A stretch of 64,000 bases of DNA from Candidatus Sodalis pierantonius str. SOPE (lineage in GTDB: Bacteria > Pseudomonadota > Gammaproteobacteria > Enterobacterales > Enterobacteriaceae). The notes under the pieces were generated by a model that was not told where the DNA came from, searched no databases, and saw only the letters and a program-made list of their open reading frames with translations. The DNA lies in NCBI RefSeq assembly GCF_000517405.1, contig NZ_CP006568.1, positions 992,001-1,056,000 of the forward strand. Reading direction: 5' to 3'. The translations under genes and the position numbers were made by a program. Positions 7,592-17,179 of this stretch are shown here, one piece after another. Positions within the stretch are counted from its first letter, which is position 1. The number at the start of each line of letters is the position of its first letter.

Positions 7592-7968
7592 CACAGGCGA
7601 TTGGCGCAAGCGGCTTGGCCCGCGCTCACCTCGCGAAGGCGTCACGGCAACCTCAACCCGCCCCCCGCTGTAGCGCAGCCCGTCGGGCGCAAAAGCCAAA
7701 AGCCCGGAAGACGGCCATCACGGCCTGTCACCAGGTAGGCGCCTGCCCTTTCGCGTCAGCGAAGGGGCGCACCCCTGAGCGATCGGCGGCCCATGCCACC
7801 AAGGAGATCGGCGCCCGCCGCTGCCGCCGGCGGCGTGAAAAGCCGGGCTGCCCGTCGATGCCATCAATCGCCCCGGTCGAGCGCCTCAATCGCGCCGATG
7901 GGCGCGAGGCATCCCCCTAAGGCGACGCCACGAATAGTACTTGCGGAATGATTCATGTTACTTATATA
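7592..7968. other. Non-coding stretch upstream of fhuC
   Basis: GC-rich sequence with one long but unconvincing frame (7615-7920) of arginine/alanine-rich composition. I see no gene, RNA or IS end here. The ferrichrome receptor gene fhuA, which precedes fhuC in E. coli, is not present. Confidence 0.6.
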
Positions 7969-7983
7969 ATTAAATAATTATCA
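7969..7983. promoter_or_regulatory. Candidate Fur box upstream of fhuC
   Basis: ATTAAATAATTATCA matches the 7-1-7 Fur consensus TGATAATnATTATCA at 10 of 14 positions, with a perfect right half. It lies in an AT-rich island about 170 bp before fhuC, in otherwise GC-rich DNA. Iron-Fur repression of fhu is known in E. coli; binding here is inferred. Confidence 0.5.
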
Positions 7984-8155
7984 TTTACTTTTATGTCCAA
8001 GCGTTATGTCGCCGGGCGCGACGGTCTGTCATGGGTTAGCCGACAGGCACAGCCCGCCGCCGTGACGGCGAGCGCCGGATTACCGCCATCGTCATGATAT
8101 ATCACACACATTTTGCCAGGACGCGCACGCTGCGCCCGCGAATCAGATAGAGCCT

Positions 8156-8953
8156 ATGCCTAACGCAAACCCACCATCACACGCTCATTTTAGCCTGCGC
8201 GGGCTTAGCTTTGCCGTGCCCGGCCGTATGCTGCTGCATCCGCTAGATTTCTCCTTTCCGCCCGGCCAGGTGTGCGGTCTGATTGGCCATAACGGCTCCG
8301 GTAAATCGACGCTTTTGAAGATCCTCGGCCGTCATCAACCGGCCAGCGGCGGCGAAGCGCGGCTCAATGACCGGCCGCTGGCGGAATGGGACAGTAAGGC
8401 ATTCGCCCGGCAGGTGGCCTATTTGCCGCAGCAATTGCCCGCCGCGGAAGGCATGACGGTGCGGGAGCTGGTGGCGCTGGGGCGCTACCCGTGGCATGGC
8501 GCCCTTGGCCGTTTTAGCATCGCCGATCGCGAGCATGTGCAGGAGGCTATCGAACTGGTGGGGCTGGACGCTTTCGCCGATCGGTTGGTGGACAGTTTGT
8601 CCGGCGGCGAGCGGCAGCGCGCCTGGCTGGCGATGACGATGGCGCAGGACAGCCGTTGCCTGCTGCTGGACGAGCCGACCTCGGCGCTGGATATTGCGCA
8701 CCAGGTGGAAGTGTTGGCGCTGGTGCAGCGGCTGAGTCGCCAGCGTGGCCTCACCGTGATTGCCGTCCTGCACGATATCAATATGGCGGCGGGCTACTGC
8801 GACCACCTGGCGGCGTTGCGCGAAGGCCGGCTGATTGCCAAGGGATCGCCGTCGCAGCTGATGTGCGGCGAGGTACTGGAGCGTATTTACGGGATTCCCA
8901 TGGGCATTCTGCCCCATCCCGGCGGCGGTGCGCCGGTGAGCTTTGTCTACTGA
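8156..8953 (+). CDS. fhuC: Iron(III)-hydroxamate import ATP-binding protein FhuC
   Basis: This 265-residue ABC ATPase would power hydroxamate siderophore uptake through FhuB at the inner membrane. Walker A is GHNGSGKST, the signature is LSGGERQR and Walker B is CLLLDEPTSALD; the switch His is in VLHDINMA. The length matches E. coli FhuC and no lesion is visible. Its stop overlaps the fhuD start (TGATG at 8951-8955). It is the only open gene of the operon: FhuD and FhuB are broken and FhuA is absent, so it has no local partner. It could serve another permease or simply not yet be mutated. Confidence 0.93.
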   Translation: MPNANPPSHAHFSLRGLSFAVPGRMLLHPLDFSFPPGQVCGLIGHNGSGKSTLLKILGRHQPASGGEARLNDRPLAEWDSKAFARQVAYLPQQLPAAEGMTVRELVALGRYPWHGALGRFSIADREHVQEAIELVGLDAFADRLVDSLSGGERQRAWLAMTMAQDSRCLLLDEPTSALDIAHQVEVLALVQRLSRQRGLTVIAVLHDINMAAGYCDHLAALREGRLIAKGSPSQLMCGEVLERIYGIPMGILPHPGGGAPVSFVY

Positions 8954-9840
8954 TGGCCCACCTCTTATCTACCCCCTGTCTCCCACGCAGGCGGTTATTG
9001 AGCGCGATACTGCTGGCGCGATAAGCCCTGGCCACGCCGTTGCCGGCCGCGCCGCGCATCGTGGCGGTCGAATGGCTGCCGGCCGAGCTGTTATTCGCCC
9101 TGGGCATTACCCCTATTGCGGTGGCGGATATCGTCTCTTATCGCCAGTGGGTGCAACAGCCGGTGCCGCCGCCGGAGGTGATTGATGTCGGGGAGCGCGT
9201 GACGCCCAATCTGGAGTTGATAGCGGCATTGCAGCCGGACATGATCCTCTATTCCGCCGGCTACGGTCCGCGTGCGGCGCAGCTGAAGGCCGTCGCGCCC
9301 GCGATGGGATTCGCCTACACCGATGCCGCGGGAAAACCGCTGGATATGGCGCGCGTCTCCATTATGGCGCTGGCGCGAAGGCTCGATCGCGAGGCCGTCG
9401 GTAGGGCGCATTTAGCCTGATTCGACCGGCAACTGGCGCAGGCGGCGCCGACGTTGGCATCTTATCGGCGGCAGCCGCTATTGGTCTTCTCGGTGATGGA
9501 TGAGTGCCACGCGCTGGTGGTCGGGCGTAATCACCTGTTCCAGCAGGTGCTGGATCAACTGGGCATCGACAATTTATGGCAGGGTGAGACCAATTTCTGG
9601 GGCACCGCGGTAGTGGGTATCGAGAAGTTAATCGCGTTAGCGCCGGGCCGCGCCATTTTACTCGAGCAGGACGACGGCGCTTTGCGTCGGCGCATAAGCA
9701 AAACGCCGCTGTGGCAGGCCATTCCCTTTGTGCGGCAGCAGAGTTGGCGGCCGGCGCCGGCGATTTGGTATTACGGCGCCACCTTGGCGGCACTGCGTTT
9801 TTGCCGGTTGCTTGAGCAATTGGAAGGGGAGTGGTCATGA
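8953..9840 (+). pseudogene. fhuD: Hydroxamate-siderophore binding protein FhuD, two nonsense codons
   Basis: The gene starts at the ATG overlapping the fhuC stop. The signal region (RRRLLSAILLAR) is interrupted by TAA at 9022-9024, and a TGA lies at 9418-9420. All three segments are in one frame and follow FhuD: RIVAVEWLPAELLFALGI, then ERVTPNLELIAALQPDM, then LWQGETNFWGTAVVGIEKL and a C-terminus ending EGEWS. Total length fits the family (about 295 codons). No periplasmic binding protein can be made without reading through two stops. Confidence 0.92.
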
Positions 9841-10381
9841 AAACCGAGGTGAATATCGCCGTGCCTTCCCGCCGCAGCGTGGGTAAACGGGGAACGGCTT
9901 ATGTGCTGCTGGGGCTTTTCGCGCTGGTGGCGCGCGCTTTGGTTCCCGGATGCGGCCGATGTGACGCAGCTGATTTTTCACTACAGCTTGATGCCGAGGC
10001 TGGCGGTGGCGCTGTTGGTGGGGGGCGGACTGGGGTTGGCCGGCGTCCTGTTTCAGCAAGTATTGCGCAATCCGCTGGCGGAGCCGTCGACACTGGGGGT
10101 GGCCAGCGGCGCGCAATTAGGCGTCACGGTGGCGACTCTGTGGCTGCTGCCTGGCGGCGAAACCACGCGGCAGTTGGCGGCGCTATTGGGTGCGCATGCT
10201 GGGCTTCCATAAACTGGTGGCGCAGGGGCTGATGGCCTCGGCGATCGGCGGCCTGCTGATGATGTTCGCCGACTGGTGCGGGCGCATGGTGATGTTCCCC
10301 AATCAAATTCCCGTCGGATTGCAGGCGACCTTTATCGGCGCGCCGTATTTCATCTGGCTGCTGCGCCGCCAGGGGCGGTAA
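9837..10381 (+). pseudogene. fhuB: Hydroxamate permease FhuB with a large internal deletion
   Basis: The start ATGA overlaps the fhuD stop. After about 35 codons a frameshift occurs near 9950. The FhuB N-terminal repeat then reads QLIFHYSLMPRLAVALLVGG and GVLFQQVLRNPLAEPSTLGV. Near 10195 the sequence jumps to the FhuB C-terminus (ADWCGRMVMFPNQIPVG, then FIGAPYFIWLLRRQGR). Full FhuB is about 660 residues in E. coli; only about 180 codons remain, so roughly 1.4 kb was deleted. The junction again changes frame. Confidence 0.9.
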
Positions 10382-10553
10382 CGCGGTGGTGACGATCTCC
10401 GCCGCGTTGTGACGATATCGCTAGCGCGGCGTCGACAGGGAGAGCCGCGCCGGGAAAGAGGCGCCCCGCGTTTGGGGCGGTGTTGCTTCCGGCCACGGCC
10501 GCAGGGGAGAGCGGCGGAAAAACCGCGCAAGCCTGGCCCGCGCGGCAAACCGG

Positions 10554-11834
10554 TTACAACTGGGCGAAACTCTGTGCGGCGGCCTCCAGCGTGAGGCGAA
10601 TCTCGGCGTCACCGTGCGCCAGCGACATAAAGCCGGCTTCATACGCCGACGGCGCCAGATAAATCCCCGCCGACAGCATGGCGTGGAAGAACCGCTTGAA
10701 ACGTTCCTCGTCGCACGTCTGTACGTCCTGGAAGCAGGTAACGCACGGCAAATCGGTGAAAAACAGACCGAACATGCCGCCGACGCGGTTGACCACCAAC
10801 GGCACGCCCGCCGATTCCGCCGCCGACAGTAGCCCCTGCGCCAGACGCTCTGTCTGCTGCGTTAACTGTTGATGTACGCCCGGCCGGGCGACCTCGCGCA
10901 GGCAGGCATAACCGGCCGCCATGGCGACCGGATTGCCCGACAGAGTGCCTGCCTGATAGACCGGTCCCGTCGGCGCCAGCGCCGCCATCACCTCCCGACG
11001 GCCGCCAAAGGCGCCGACCGGCATGCCGCCGCCGATGATTTTGCCCAGACAAGTCAAATCCGGTTTCACATCGTAATAGGCCTGCGCGCCGCCCAGCGCC
11101 ACGCGAAAACCGGTCATCACCTCATCGATAATCAACAGCGCGCCAAACTCGTCGCACAGCGCGCGCAGACCGGACAAAAACCCGGGCAGCGGCGGAACGC
11201 AGTTCATATTCCCCGCCACCGGTTCGACGATGATGCAGGCGATATCGCGGGGATAAAGCGTGAATGCCTCGCGCACCGACTGCAAATCGTTATAGCTGCA
11301 GGTGAGGGTATATTTGGCGAAATCGGCCGGTACGCCGGGAGAACTGGGCTGCCCCAGGGTGAGCGCGCCGGATCCGGCCTTGACCAGCAGCCCGTCCGCG
11401 TGGCCGTGATAGCAACCCTCAAATTTAATCACCCGATCGCGGCCGGTATAGCCGCGCGCCAGCCGGATGGCGCTCATGGTGGCTTCGGTGCCGGAGTTGA
11501 CCATGCGCACGCTCTCGATAGACGGCACCAGCTCGGTCACCAGCCGCGCCATTTTCACTTCGATTTCGGTGGGTGCGCCGAAGCTAAGGCCGCGCTGTAC
11601 GGCGTCCAGCACCGCCTGGCGGACCGCCGGATGGTTATGGCCCAGCACCATGGGGCCCCAAGAGCCGACATAGTCGATATAGCTGTTACCGTCGGCGTCG
11701 GTGATGCGGGCGCCGTCGGCGCTGGCGATAAACCGCGGCGTACCACCAACGCCATTGAATGCACGCACCGGTGAATTGACCCCGCCGGGGATCAGCTGTT
11801 GCGCCTCGGCGTACAAACTTGCGGAATGACTCAT
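10554..11834 (-). CDS. hemL: Glutamate-1-semialdehyde 2,1-aminomutase HemL
   Basis: This PLP enzyme converts glutamate-1-semialdehyde to 5-aminolevulinate in the C5 route of haem synthesis. The 426-residue protein starts MSHSASLYAEAQQLIPGGVN, the same length as E. coli HemL; the upstream in-frame extension was rejected. The PLP lysine lies in CLGKIIGGGMPVGAFGG, and LIIDEVMTGFR carries the cofactor-contacting Asp. It looks intact. An IS21 element begins 88 bp upstream of the start codon and may have replaced or displaced the distal promoter. Confidence 0.95.
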   Translation of the reverse strand: MSHSASLYAEAQQLIPGGVNSPVRAFNGVGGTPRFIASADGARITDADGNSYIDYVGSWGPMVLGHNHPAVRQAVLDAVQRGLSFGAPTEIEVKMARLVTELVPSIESVRMVNSGTEATMSAIRLARGYTGRDRVIKFEGCYHGHADGLLVKAGSGALTLGQPSSPGVPADFAKYTLTCSYNDLQSVREAFTLYPRDIACIIVEPVAGNMNCVPPLPGFLSGLRALCDEFGALLIIDEVMTGFRVALGGAQAYYDVKPDLTCLGKIIGGGMPVGAFGGRREVMAALAPTGPVYQAGTLSGNPVAMAAGYACLREVARPGVHQQLTQQTERLAQGLLSAAESAGVPLVVNRVGGMFGLFFTDLPCVTCFQDVQTCDEERFKRFFHAMLSAGIYLAPSAYEAGFMSLAHGDAEIRLTLEAAAQSFAQL

Positions 11835-11922
11835 CAATCGGCTCCTGAATGGCAAAATAAACCTAATCCCTGTAGTGTAATCAACTGGCGGGCATTGTGA
11901 AATCATCCTCTTGACGCGCGCC

Positions 11923-12020
11923 TGCAGATTCCGACGTATCCGATCAGCTGTTCCGGCGACATCCGATCAGTTATTCCGATATTTTCCGATCACCCATTCC
12001 AGTGATATTCGTTCACGTGT
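11923..12020. repeat. IS21 left-end transposase-binding repeats
   Basis: Four degenerate units of about 22-23 bp run in tandem from the tip, each close to ATTCCG-N5-TCCGATCA (starts near 11928, 11950, 11973 and 11996). Such multiple terminal repeats are typical of IS21 elements and are presumed IstA-binding sites. Confidence 0.8.
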
Positions 12021-12042
12021 TCGCTCATCTTCTGACTCGGGT

Positions 12043-12793
12043 TCAGTCTATTTTTCCTGTGCTGGCTACTCCTTGCTCTTTGCGTAGTGATTCGCCTTTA
12101 AGTTCCAGTCTATAGCTGGGGTGTACTAACCGATCGAGTAACGCGTCAGCTGTCGTGGGGTTTTCTATCAGTCCATACCATTTTTTCACCGGCAGTTGAC
12201 TGATCAGGATGCTGCTGCTTTTGTCGTAGCGATCTTCCATCACCTCCAACAGCATCGTTGCCTGCATCGGACTTATTGATTCTAGGCCCACGTCGTCCAA
12301 GATTCAGTAACTCTATTTTTTCTAACTGCTTAAGCTGTTTTAGATAGGTCCCGTCTACCTGACACTGGTGAAGATGGGCCAGCAACCGACCCACTCGCCA
12401 GTAACACACGCTATATTGCTGCCGGCATGCCTGCTCACCAAGCGCACAACTGAGCCAGGTTTTGCCCGTACCTGTTGGCCCCGTGATGAGTATGCTTTTC
12501 TGATATTTCAGATATTGTCCCCCTAGCAGATCTCGCATCTGTTCCGGTGTCACTCCTCGGCTAGGGATATAGCGGATATCTTCCGGTTTTGCCTGCAAGC
12601 GCATTTGCGATTGCCGTCGCATACGGCATATATGGTTGTTTTTTCTATGAAAATTTTCCGCTTCTACCATCAGCGACAACCGCTCCTCGAACCCCAGCTC
12701 CCCATAACTCCCCGGGAGTTCGCGTTGCGTCTCCAACGCCTGGACCATTGCCGACAACTTCAGCTCTCGCAGAGCCATTAACAGTGTATCCAT
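12043..12793 (-). pseudogene. istB: IS21 helper ATPase IstB, frameshifted
   Basis: IstB is the AAA+ partner of IstA. The start MDTLLMALRELKLSAMVQAL and Walker A (ITGPTGTGKTW) are normal. Near 12305 one extra A (CTGAATC instead of CTGATC) shifts the frame exactly at Walker B. The true continuation, LDDVGLESISPMQATMLLEV to the stop at 12043, is in the next frame. The element therefore probably lacks its own functional helper unless another copy supplies it. Confidence 0.9.
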
Positions 12794-12804
12794 ATTTATT
12801 CTCC

Positions 12805-14355
12805 TTAGTGATAACTGTCCGGACCTCGGAGGTTTTCGTGAACCAGCATTGATACGCCGGCTCCGTCCTGGGTGACCTCACTTTCACGACCGTGTTTCAA
12901 TACGTTGGCTATGAAAGAGCGGTTAATGCACCCTTTCTCCAACGCCAGCGCGCAGGCCTTCTCCAGTCGCGTCGTCTCATAGCGCCGTTGCAGATTGAGT
13001 AGCCCCAGCACGGAGCGGTAAGCCTGCTCCGGATGGGCTTTGCTCTTTTGGATGGACTCGACCACTTTCAGTGTGCACACACCCACCGACAGCGCCCAAC
13101 TGCACAGCCTTTCCGGCGTCCACTGACTCTGCCCCTTATGGTTAGCCGGCATGTGCGCCGCCTGAGTCGTGTGCCTATAGGCGTTATCGCTGCGAGGGTA
13201 CGTAGCCACGCAGACGCCCTTATGGTGGATTTGCACCAGCCGTTGGGTGGCGATGACGTCAACGCGCTCGCCAACCAGCGGATGCGGCACCGAGTACCAG
13301 TTTTTGCCGTAGTCTATGTGGTAATCAGGTCCCACTCGGGCAACGAGATACTCACTGTATTCCCATTGTGTGGGCGGTAGAGGCCCAAGAGCCGGTTTGT
13401 CCAGCTGCTCGAAGCGTTCAAGGCGACTTTGTCCGCCGTAATGACGCATCGGGCGCAAATTCAACTCATGATTGAGTTCTCGTATCACCTGGTTGAGTTC
13501 GGCCAGCGAGTAGAACCTACGTTTACGCAACCGGGCCAAAACCCAGCGTTCTACCAGCTGCACAGTTGATTCTGCCTTCGCCTTGTCTTTCGGTTTTCTC
13601 GGGCGCGCCGGTAGCACCACTGTCTCATAGTGATTTGCCAGCGCCTGGTAGCTCTGGTTTATGACCGGCTCATAGCGGTCAGGGGTGCTGACAGCGCTGC
13701 GCAGATTATCAGGTATCATCAGCTCCGGAACCCCACCCATGAAGTGCAGGCAGCGGCTATTGGCGTTGAGCCACGATGCCATGTCCTGGCCTTCGCAGGC
13801 TTCGATATACGCATAGCCTGACACGCCCATGGCAGCGACGAAGATAGCGACCTGGCGTACGCTACCGGTCGCAGGGTTGACGATAGGTACGGTGGGGCCA
13901 CAGAAGTCGATGAAGAGCTTTTCGCCAGCCTTGTGCTCCATGCGCATAGAACGCCGCTGCTTCTTTTTCCAGTCACGGAACAGTGCACAAAACTGTGAGT
14001 AACCGAGGGCATCACCGCCCACGGCGGACTGATATTCCATCCAGAGCAGCTGCTTGGTCATGCCCTTGCGGCTTAACTCGGTATCGATATCAAGCCAGCT
14101 GGGTAAGGTATTGATAACTTTTCCGGATTTGCCGGGATAGAGCAGGCGGTCGAGGTCGACGGGGGACAGTTCCGCCGGCAATGGCCAGACCAGGTTAGCT
14201 ACCGTGAATCGGCCGAGGATATCGTGCACGGTAGTACAGCCTATGCCGAGCGCTGCTGCGATAGTGCGATTCGAGCGACGCTGCTCGAATTTCATACGTA
14301 AGACATTAATATAGATGCACATTTCCGTTCTCGCTTTCTTCTTTTTACGTGCCAT
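12805..14355 (-). CDS. istA: IS21 transposase IstA
   Basis: This 516-residue protein has an N-terminal helix-turn-helix (RSNRTIAAALGIGCTTVHDI) and an RNase H-fold DDE domain. The catalytic residues are Asp in KLFIDFCGPTVPIV, Asp in MIPDNLRSAV and Glu in KAKAESTVQLVERWV. Length is normal for the family and the frame is unbroken. It ends 11 bp before istB, as expected for an istA-istB operon. Confidence 0.93.
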   Translation of the reverse strand: MARKKKKARTEMCIYINVLRMKFEQRRSNRTIAAALGIGCTTVHDILGRFTVANLVWPLPAELSPVDLDRLLYPGKSGKVINTLPSWLDIDTELSRKGMTKQLLWMEYQSAVGGDALGYSQFCALFRDWKKKQRRSMRMEHKAGEKLFIDFCGPTVPIVNPATGSVRQVAIFVAAMGVSGYAYIEACEGQDMASWLNANSRCLHFMGGVPELMIPDNLRSAVSTPDRYEPVINQSYQALANHYETVVLPARPRKPKDKAKAESTVQLVERWVLARLRKRRFYSLAELNQVIRELNHELNLRPMRHYGGQSRLERFEQLDKPALGPLPPTQWEYSEYLVARVGPDYHIDYGKNWYSVPHPLVGERVDVIATQRLVQIHHKGVCVATYPRSDNAYRHTTQAAHMPANHKGQSQWTPERLCSWALSVGVCTLKVVESIQKSKAHPEQAYRSVLGLLNLQRRYETTRLEKACALALEKGCINRSFIANVLKHGRESEVTQDGAGVSMLVHENLRGPDSYH

Positions 14356-14399
14356 GCCCCCGGAAGCTAAAAGTCTCCAGAGTATGGCGGAACAGAAGA

Positions 14400-14497
14400 T
14401 GAGCGATCGGACAGAATTGGAATCAGTGATCGGATGAAATCAGAATTAGTGATCGGGTGAAATCGGAATCAGTGATCGGATGTGACCGGAACCAGCA
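14400..14497. repeat. IS21 right-end transposase-binding repeats
   Basis: Four degenerate units of about 23 bp, inverted relative to the left end (core TGATCGGAT...GGAAT), run up to the right tip. They mirror the left-end array. The outermost unit differs from the second left-end unit at only about two of 20 positions. Confidence 0.8.
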
Positions 14498-14590
14498 GCG
14501 CCCGCGCAACGGGGTATTTAAGCGACGCCGGCGACAGCGCCGTTCGGGTCACTCAAACTGACGTGGTGGACTTACAGGCAATTTATCTTT

Positions 14591-16034
14591 ATGGCAAAAA
14601 CAACTCCTTCCTACACCTCGGTACCGCGGGAGCGGCAGGCGCGCCGGCATATGTTTCGCAAACTTCTCTATCGCGATAAGACGCCGGTGCTGATCCTGTT
14701 CATGGCCGCTTTAGTGGGCGTGTTTGCCGGGCTCGTGGGCGTGCTGTTCGAGAAAGCGGTCAATGGCGTACAGGCTTTACGTATCGCAGCGCTGGCGGAG
14801 CTGGGGCAGCAGACCTGGCTGCTGGCGTCGGCGGCGTTTGTCCTCTCTGCGTTGCTGACGATGATGGGATACTTTCTGGTATGCCGTTACGCCCCGGAGG
14901 CCGGCGGTTCCGGCATTCCTGAGATTGAAGGCGCGCTGGAGGACCTGCGACCGGTGCGTTGGTGGCGGGTTATTCCGGTGAAGTTTATCGGCGGCATGGG
15001 GACGCTTGGCGCCGGCATGGTGCTGGGGCGGGAGGGGCCTACGGTGCAATTAGGGGGCAATCTTGGCCGTATGGTAGTGGATGTTTGCAGGCTGCGCGGC
15101 GCGGAAGCGCGCCACACGCTCCTGGCGACCGGGGCGGCGGCCGGATTGACCGCGGCGTTCAATGCGCCGTTGGCGGGGATTTTGTTCATCATTGAAGAGA
15201 TGAGGCCGCAGTTTCGTTACAATTTGATCTCGATTAAAGCAGTGTTTATCGGCGTCATTATGGCCAGCATTGTGTTTCGGCTGTTCAACGGCGAGCGGAC
15301 CGTTATCGCGGTGGGCAAATTGGCCTTCGCGCCGGTCAATACTTTGTGGCTTTATCTGCTACAGGGCGCTATTTTCGGCGCGGTGGGCGTCCTGTTCAAT
15401 GCGCTTATTCTTGCGCGTACAGGCCGTTTTCTTACGCCTGCACGGCGGCGACTGGCGCAAAATCATCGCCATAGGCGGTCTGCTGGGGGGGGGGGGCGGT
15501 TGCGGCATCCTGACGCTGATAGGTCCGTTTGCGGCCGGCGGCGGCTTTAATCTGATCCCGCTGGCCGCCGCCGGGCATTACACGTTCAGCCTGCTGCTCT
15601 TCATCTTTTTGGCGCGCATGCTTACCACGCTGCTGTGCTTTTGTTCGGGCGCGCCAGGGGGCATCTTCGCGCCGATGCTGGCGTTAGGGACTTTGCTCGG
15701 CACGGCGTTCGGCGTCGGCGCCATGACCTTATTGCCGGAAGACGGTTTACAAGCCGGCACTTTTGCCATCGCCGGCATGGGGGCGCTGTTCGCCGTCTCG
15801 GTGCGCGCGCCCTTGACCGGCATCGTGCTGGTGCTGGAAATGACGGATAACTATCAACTGATTTTGCTGATGATTATCACCTGTCTGGGCGCAACCCTGG
15901 TGGCGCAATTTCTGGGCGGTAAGCCGCTGTACTCCTTCCTGTTGGCCCGCACGTTGCAGCGCCAGGAGCAGGAAAATCATGCCCAGCAAACGCACACGGA
16001 AATAAACGCGATTTCACCGATGCGCGATACTTGA
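14591..16034 (+). pseudogene. clcA: H+/Cl- exchange transporter ClcA, frameshifted
   Basis: The protein follows ClcA closely: the filter GSGIPEIEGAL and the GREGPTVQLGGNLGRM motif, with the gating Glu, are present in the first frame. Near 15424 one extra base in GGCCGTTT shifts to the next frame, which continues VFLRLHGGDWRKIIAIGG, then GGGFNLIPLAAAG and a normal C-terminus (MTDNYQLILLMIIT). There is also a run of 12 G at 15485-15496, in frame here but slippage-prone. In E. coli ClcA helps acid resistance by exporting protons. One product cannot be made without a frameshift. Confidence 0.88.
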
Positions 16035-16116
16035 ACGTAAACGATGCCTAACGGATAATAGCCTTAACGATCGGGTTGACATGCCTTCAGCCTGACGATG
16101 GCCCGGGAGTAGAATT

Positions 16117-16461
16117 ATGAGTGAGACGGCAGCATTGCCATTACAGTTTACCGATTCAGCGGCAAGCAAGGTCAAAAACCTTATCGCGGACGAAGATAAT
16201 CCGAATCTGAAATTGCGGGTCTATATCATCGGCGGCGGCTGCAGCGGCTTCCAGTATGGTTTCACCTTTGACGATAAAGTGAACGAAGACGACTTCACCA
16301 TCGAGAAACAGGCTGTAGCGCTGGTGGTCGACCCTATGAGCCTGCAATACCTGGTGGGCGGGTCGGTAGATTACAGCGAAGGGCTGGAAGGGTCGCGTTT
16401 TATCGTCACCAATCCCAACGCCAAAACCACCTGCGGTTGCGGGTCGTCATTCAGCATCTAG
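16117..16461 (+). CDS. erpA: Iron-sulfur cluster insertion protein ErpA
   Basis: This A-type Fe-S carrier delivers clusters to apoproteins such as the isoprenoid enzymes IspG/H in E. coli. The 114 residues contain the three conserved cysteines: one in GGGCSGFQY and two in TTCGCGSSFSI. Length and sequence are those of E. coli ErpA and no lesion is seen. It stands alone between clcA and yadS and is followed by a terminator. Confidence 0.96.
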   Translation: MSETAALPLQFTDSAASKVKNLIADEDNPNLKLRVYIIGGGCSGFQYGFTFDDKVNEDDFTIEKQAVALVVDPMSLQYLVGGSVDYSEGLEGSRFIVTNPNAKTTCGCGSSFSI

Positions 16462-16477
16462 CGCGCCGCGCGTTTAG

Positions 16478-16513
16478 CCGGCAAGACCGCAACGCTACGC
16501 GTGCCGGTTTTTT
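16478..16513 (+). terminator. Rho-independent terminator after erpA
   Basis: A CCGGCA/TGCCGG stem encloses an 18-nt loop and is followed by TTTTTTA. It lies 17 bp past the erpA stop and faces the convergent yadS gene. Confidence 0.65.
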
Positions 16514-16561
16514 ATGCCCGCAAAATGGCCTAGGTCGGTTGCGGCGGCGCGGCGGTCCGCG

Positions 16562-17179
16562 CTAGTCGCGGTTATGAAATTCAAACACCGGCAGCTTCAG
16601 ATGCCAGCGGATGGCCGCCAGCCGAATAAGCAGCGTCGTCGCCATTCCCAGCATGGCGGCGTGCTTGAGGGGGAAATGCCACTCGCTGTAGGTCACGGTA
16701 TGCACAATACCGCCGGCGATGCAGGCGGTGGCGTAAATTTCGGTGCGCAGGACAAGCGGGATCTCCCGCGCCAGCACGTCCCGCAGCATGCCGCCGCCCA
16801 CGCCGATAATTACCCCCATACACACCGCAATGAGCGGCACGGCGCCGCTGGCGAACGCTTTATTGACGCCGATACCGACAAACACCGCCAGTCCGATGGC
16901 ATCAAGCACCGGCAGGATCCATTTCGGCGGCTGGCACGCCTGGCCGATGGTCAGGAGGGTGACGAAACAGGTGATAATCGCCACCACCAAATCGGTGGGA
17001 TCGCTTACCCAGAATACCGGTCCGTTAGCCAGCGCCATATCGCGGATCGTGCCGCCGCCAACCGCGGTCACCACGCCGAGCACCAGCACACCGAACGGAT
17101 CCATCCGAAGTTTGCCGGCCAGCAGGACGCCGGAAATGGCGAACACCGCCGTACCCAGAATATCGAGCCAATAGAGCAT
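16562..17179 (-). CDS. yadS: TRIC-family cation channel protein YadS
   Basis: This 205-residue inner-membrane protein has about seven hydrophobic segments arranged as a duplicated UPF0126/TRIC unit. Each half carries a glycine-rich motif (VTAVGGGTIRDMALAN and VGGGMLRDVLAREIP). Homologues form trimeric potassium-permeable channels; the role in this organism is unknown. Its ATG overlaps the btuF stop by 4 bp (ATGA at 17176-17179), keeping the mtn-btuF-yadS operon order of E. coli. It is intact although btuF is broken. Confidence 0.9.
   Translation of the reverse strand: MLYWLDILGTAVFAISGVLLAGKLRMDPFGVLVLGVVTAVGGGTIRDMALANGPVFWVSDPTDLVVAIITCFVTLLTIGQACQPPKWILPVLDAIGLAVFVGIGVNKAFASGAVPLIAVCMGVIIGVGGGMLRDVLAREIPLVLRTEIYATACIAGGIVHTVTYSEWHFPLKHAAMLGMATTLLIRLAAIRWHLKLPVFEFHNRD

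Larger units (their letters stand above)
11923..14497 (-). mobile_element. IS21-family element between hemL and clcA
   Basis: This 2575-bp element has tips TGCAGATTCCG on the left and TGCTGGTTCCG (inverted) on the right, with 5'-TG as usual for the family. It is flanked by a perfect 5-bp direct repeat, gcgcc (11918-11922 and 14498-14502). It encodes IstA and a frameshifted IstB. The perfect target duplication indicates a simple insertion with no later rearrangement. It separates hemL from clcA, which are divergent neighbours in E. coli. Confidence 0.95.

Noticed and set aside
7615..7920. 101-codon frame between the TetR fragment and fhuC
   Set aside because: Composition is alanine/arginine/proline-rich, as expected from GC-rich non-coding DNA; no domain and no convincing ribosome site.
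10440..10500. CGCCCC/GGGGCG hairpin between fhuB and hemL as a terminator
   Set aside because: The stem is short and no T-run follows on either strand.
10869..11774. 301-codon plus-strand frame opposite hemL
   Set aside because: It lies wholly antisense to the conserved hemL gene and has a histidine/arginine-rich composition typical of an antisense shadow.
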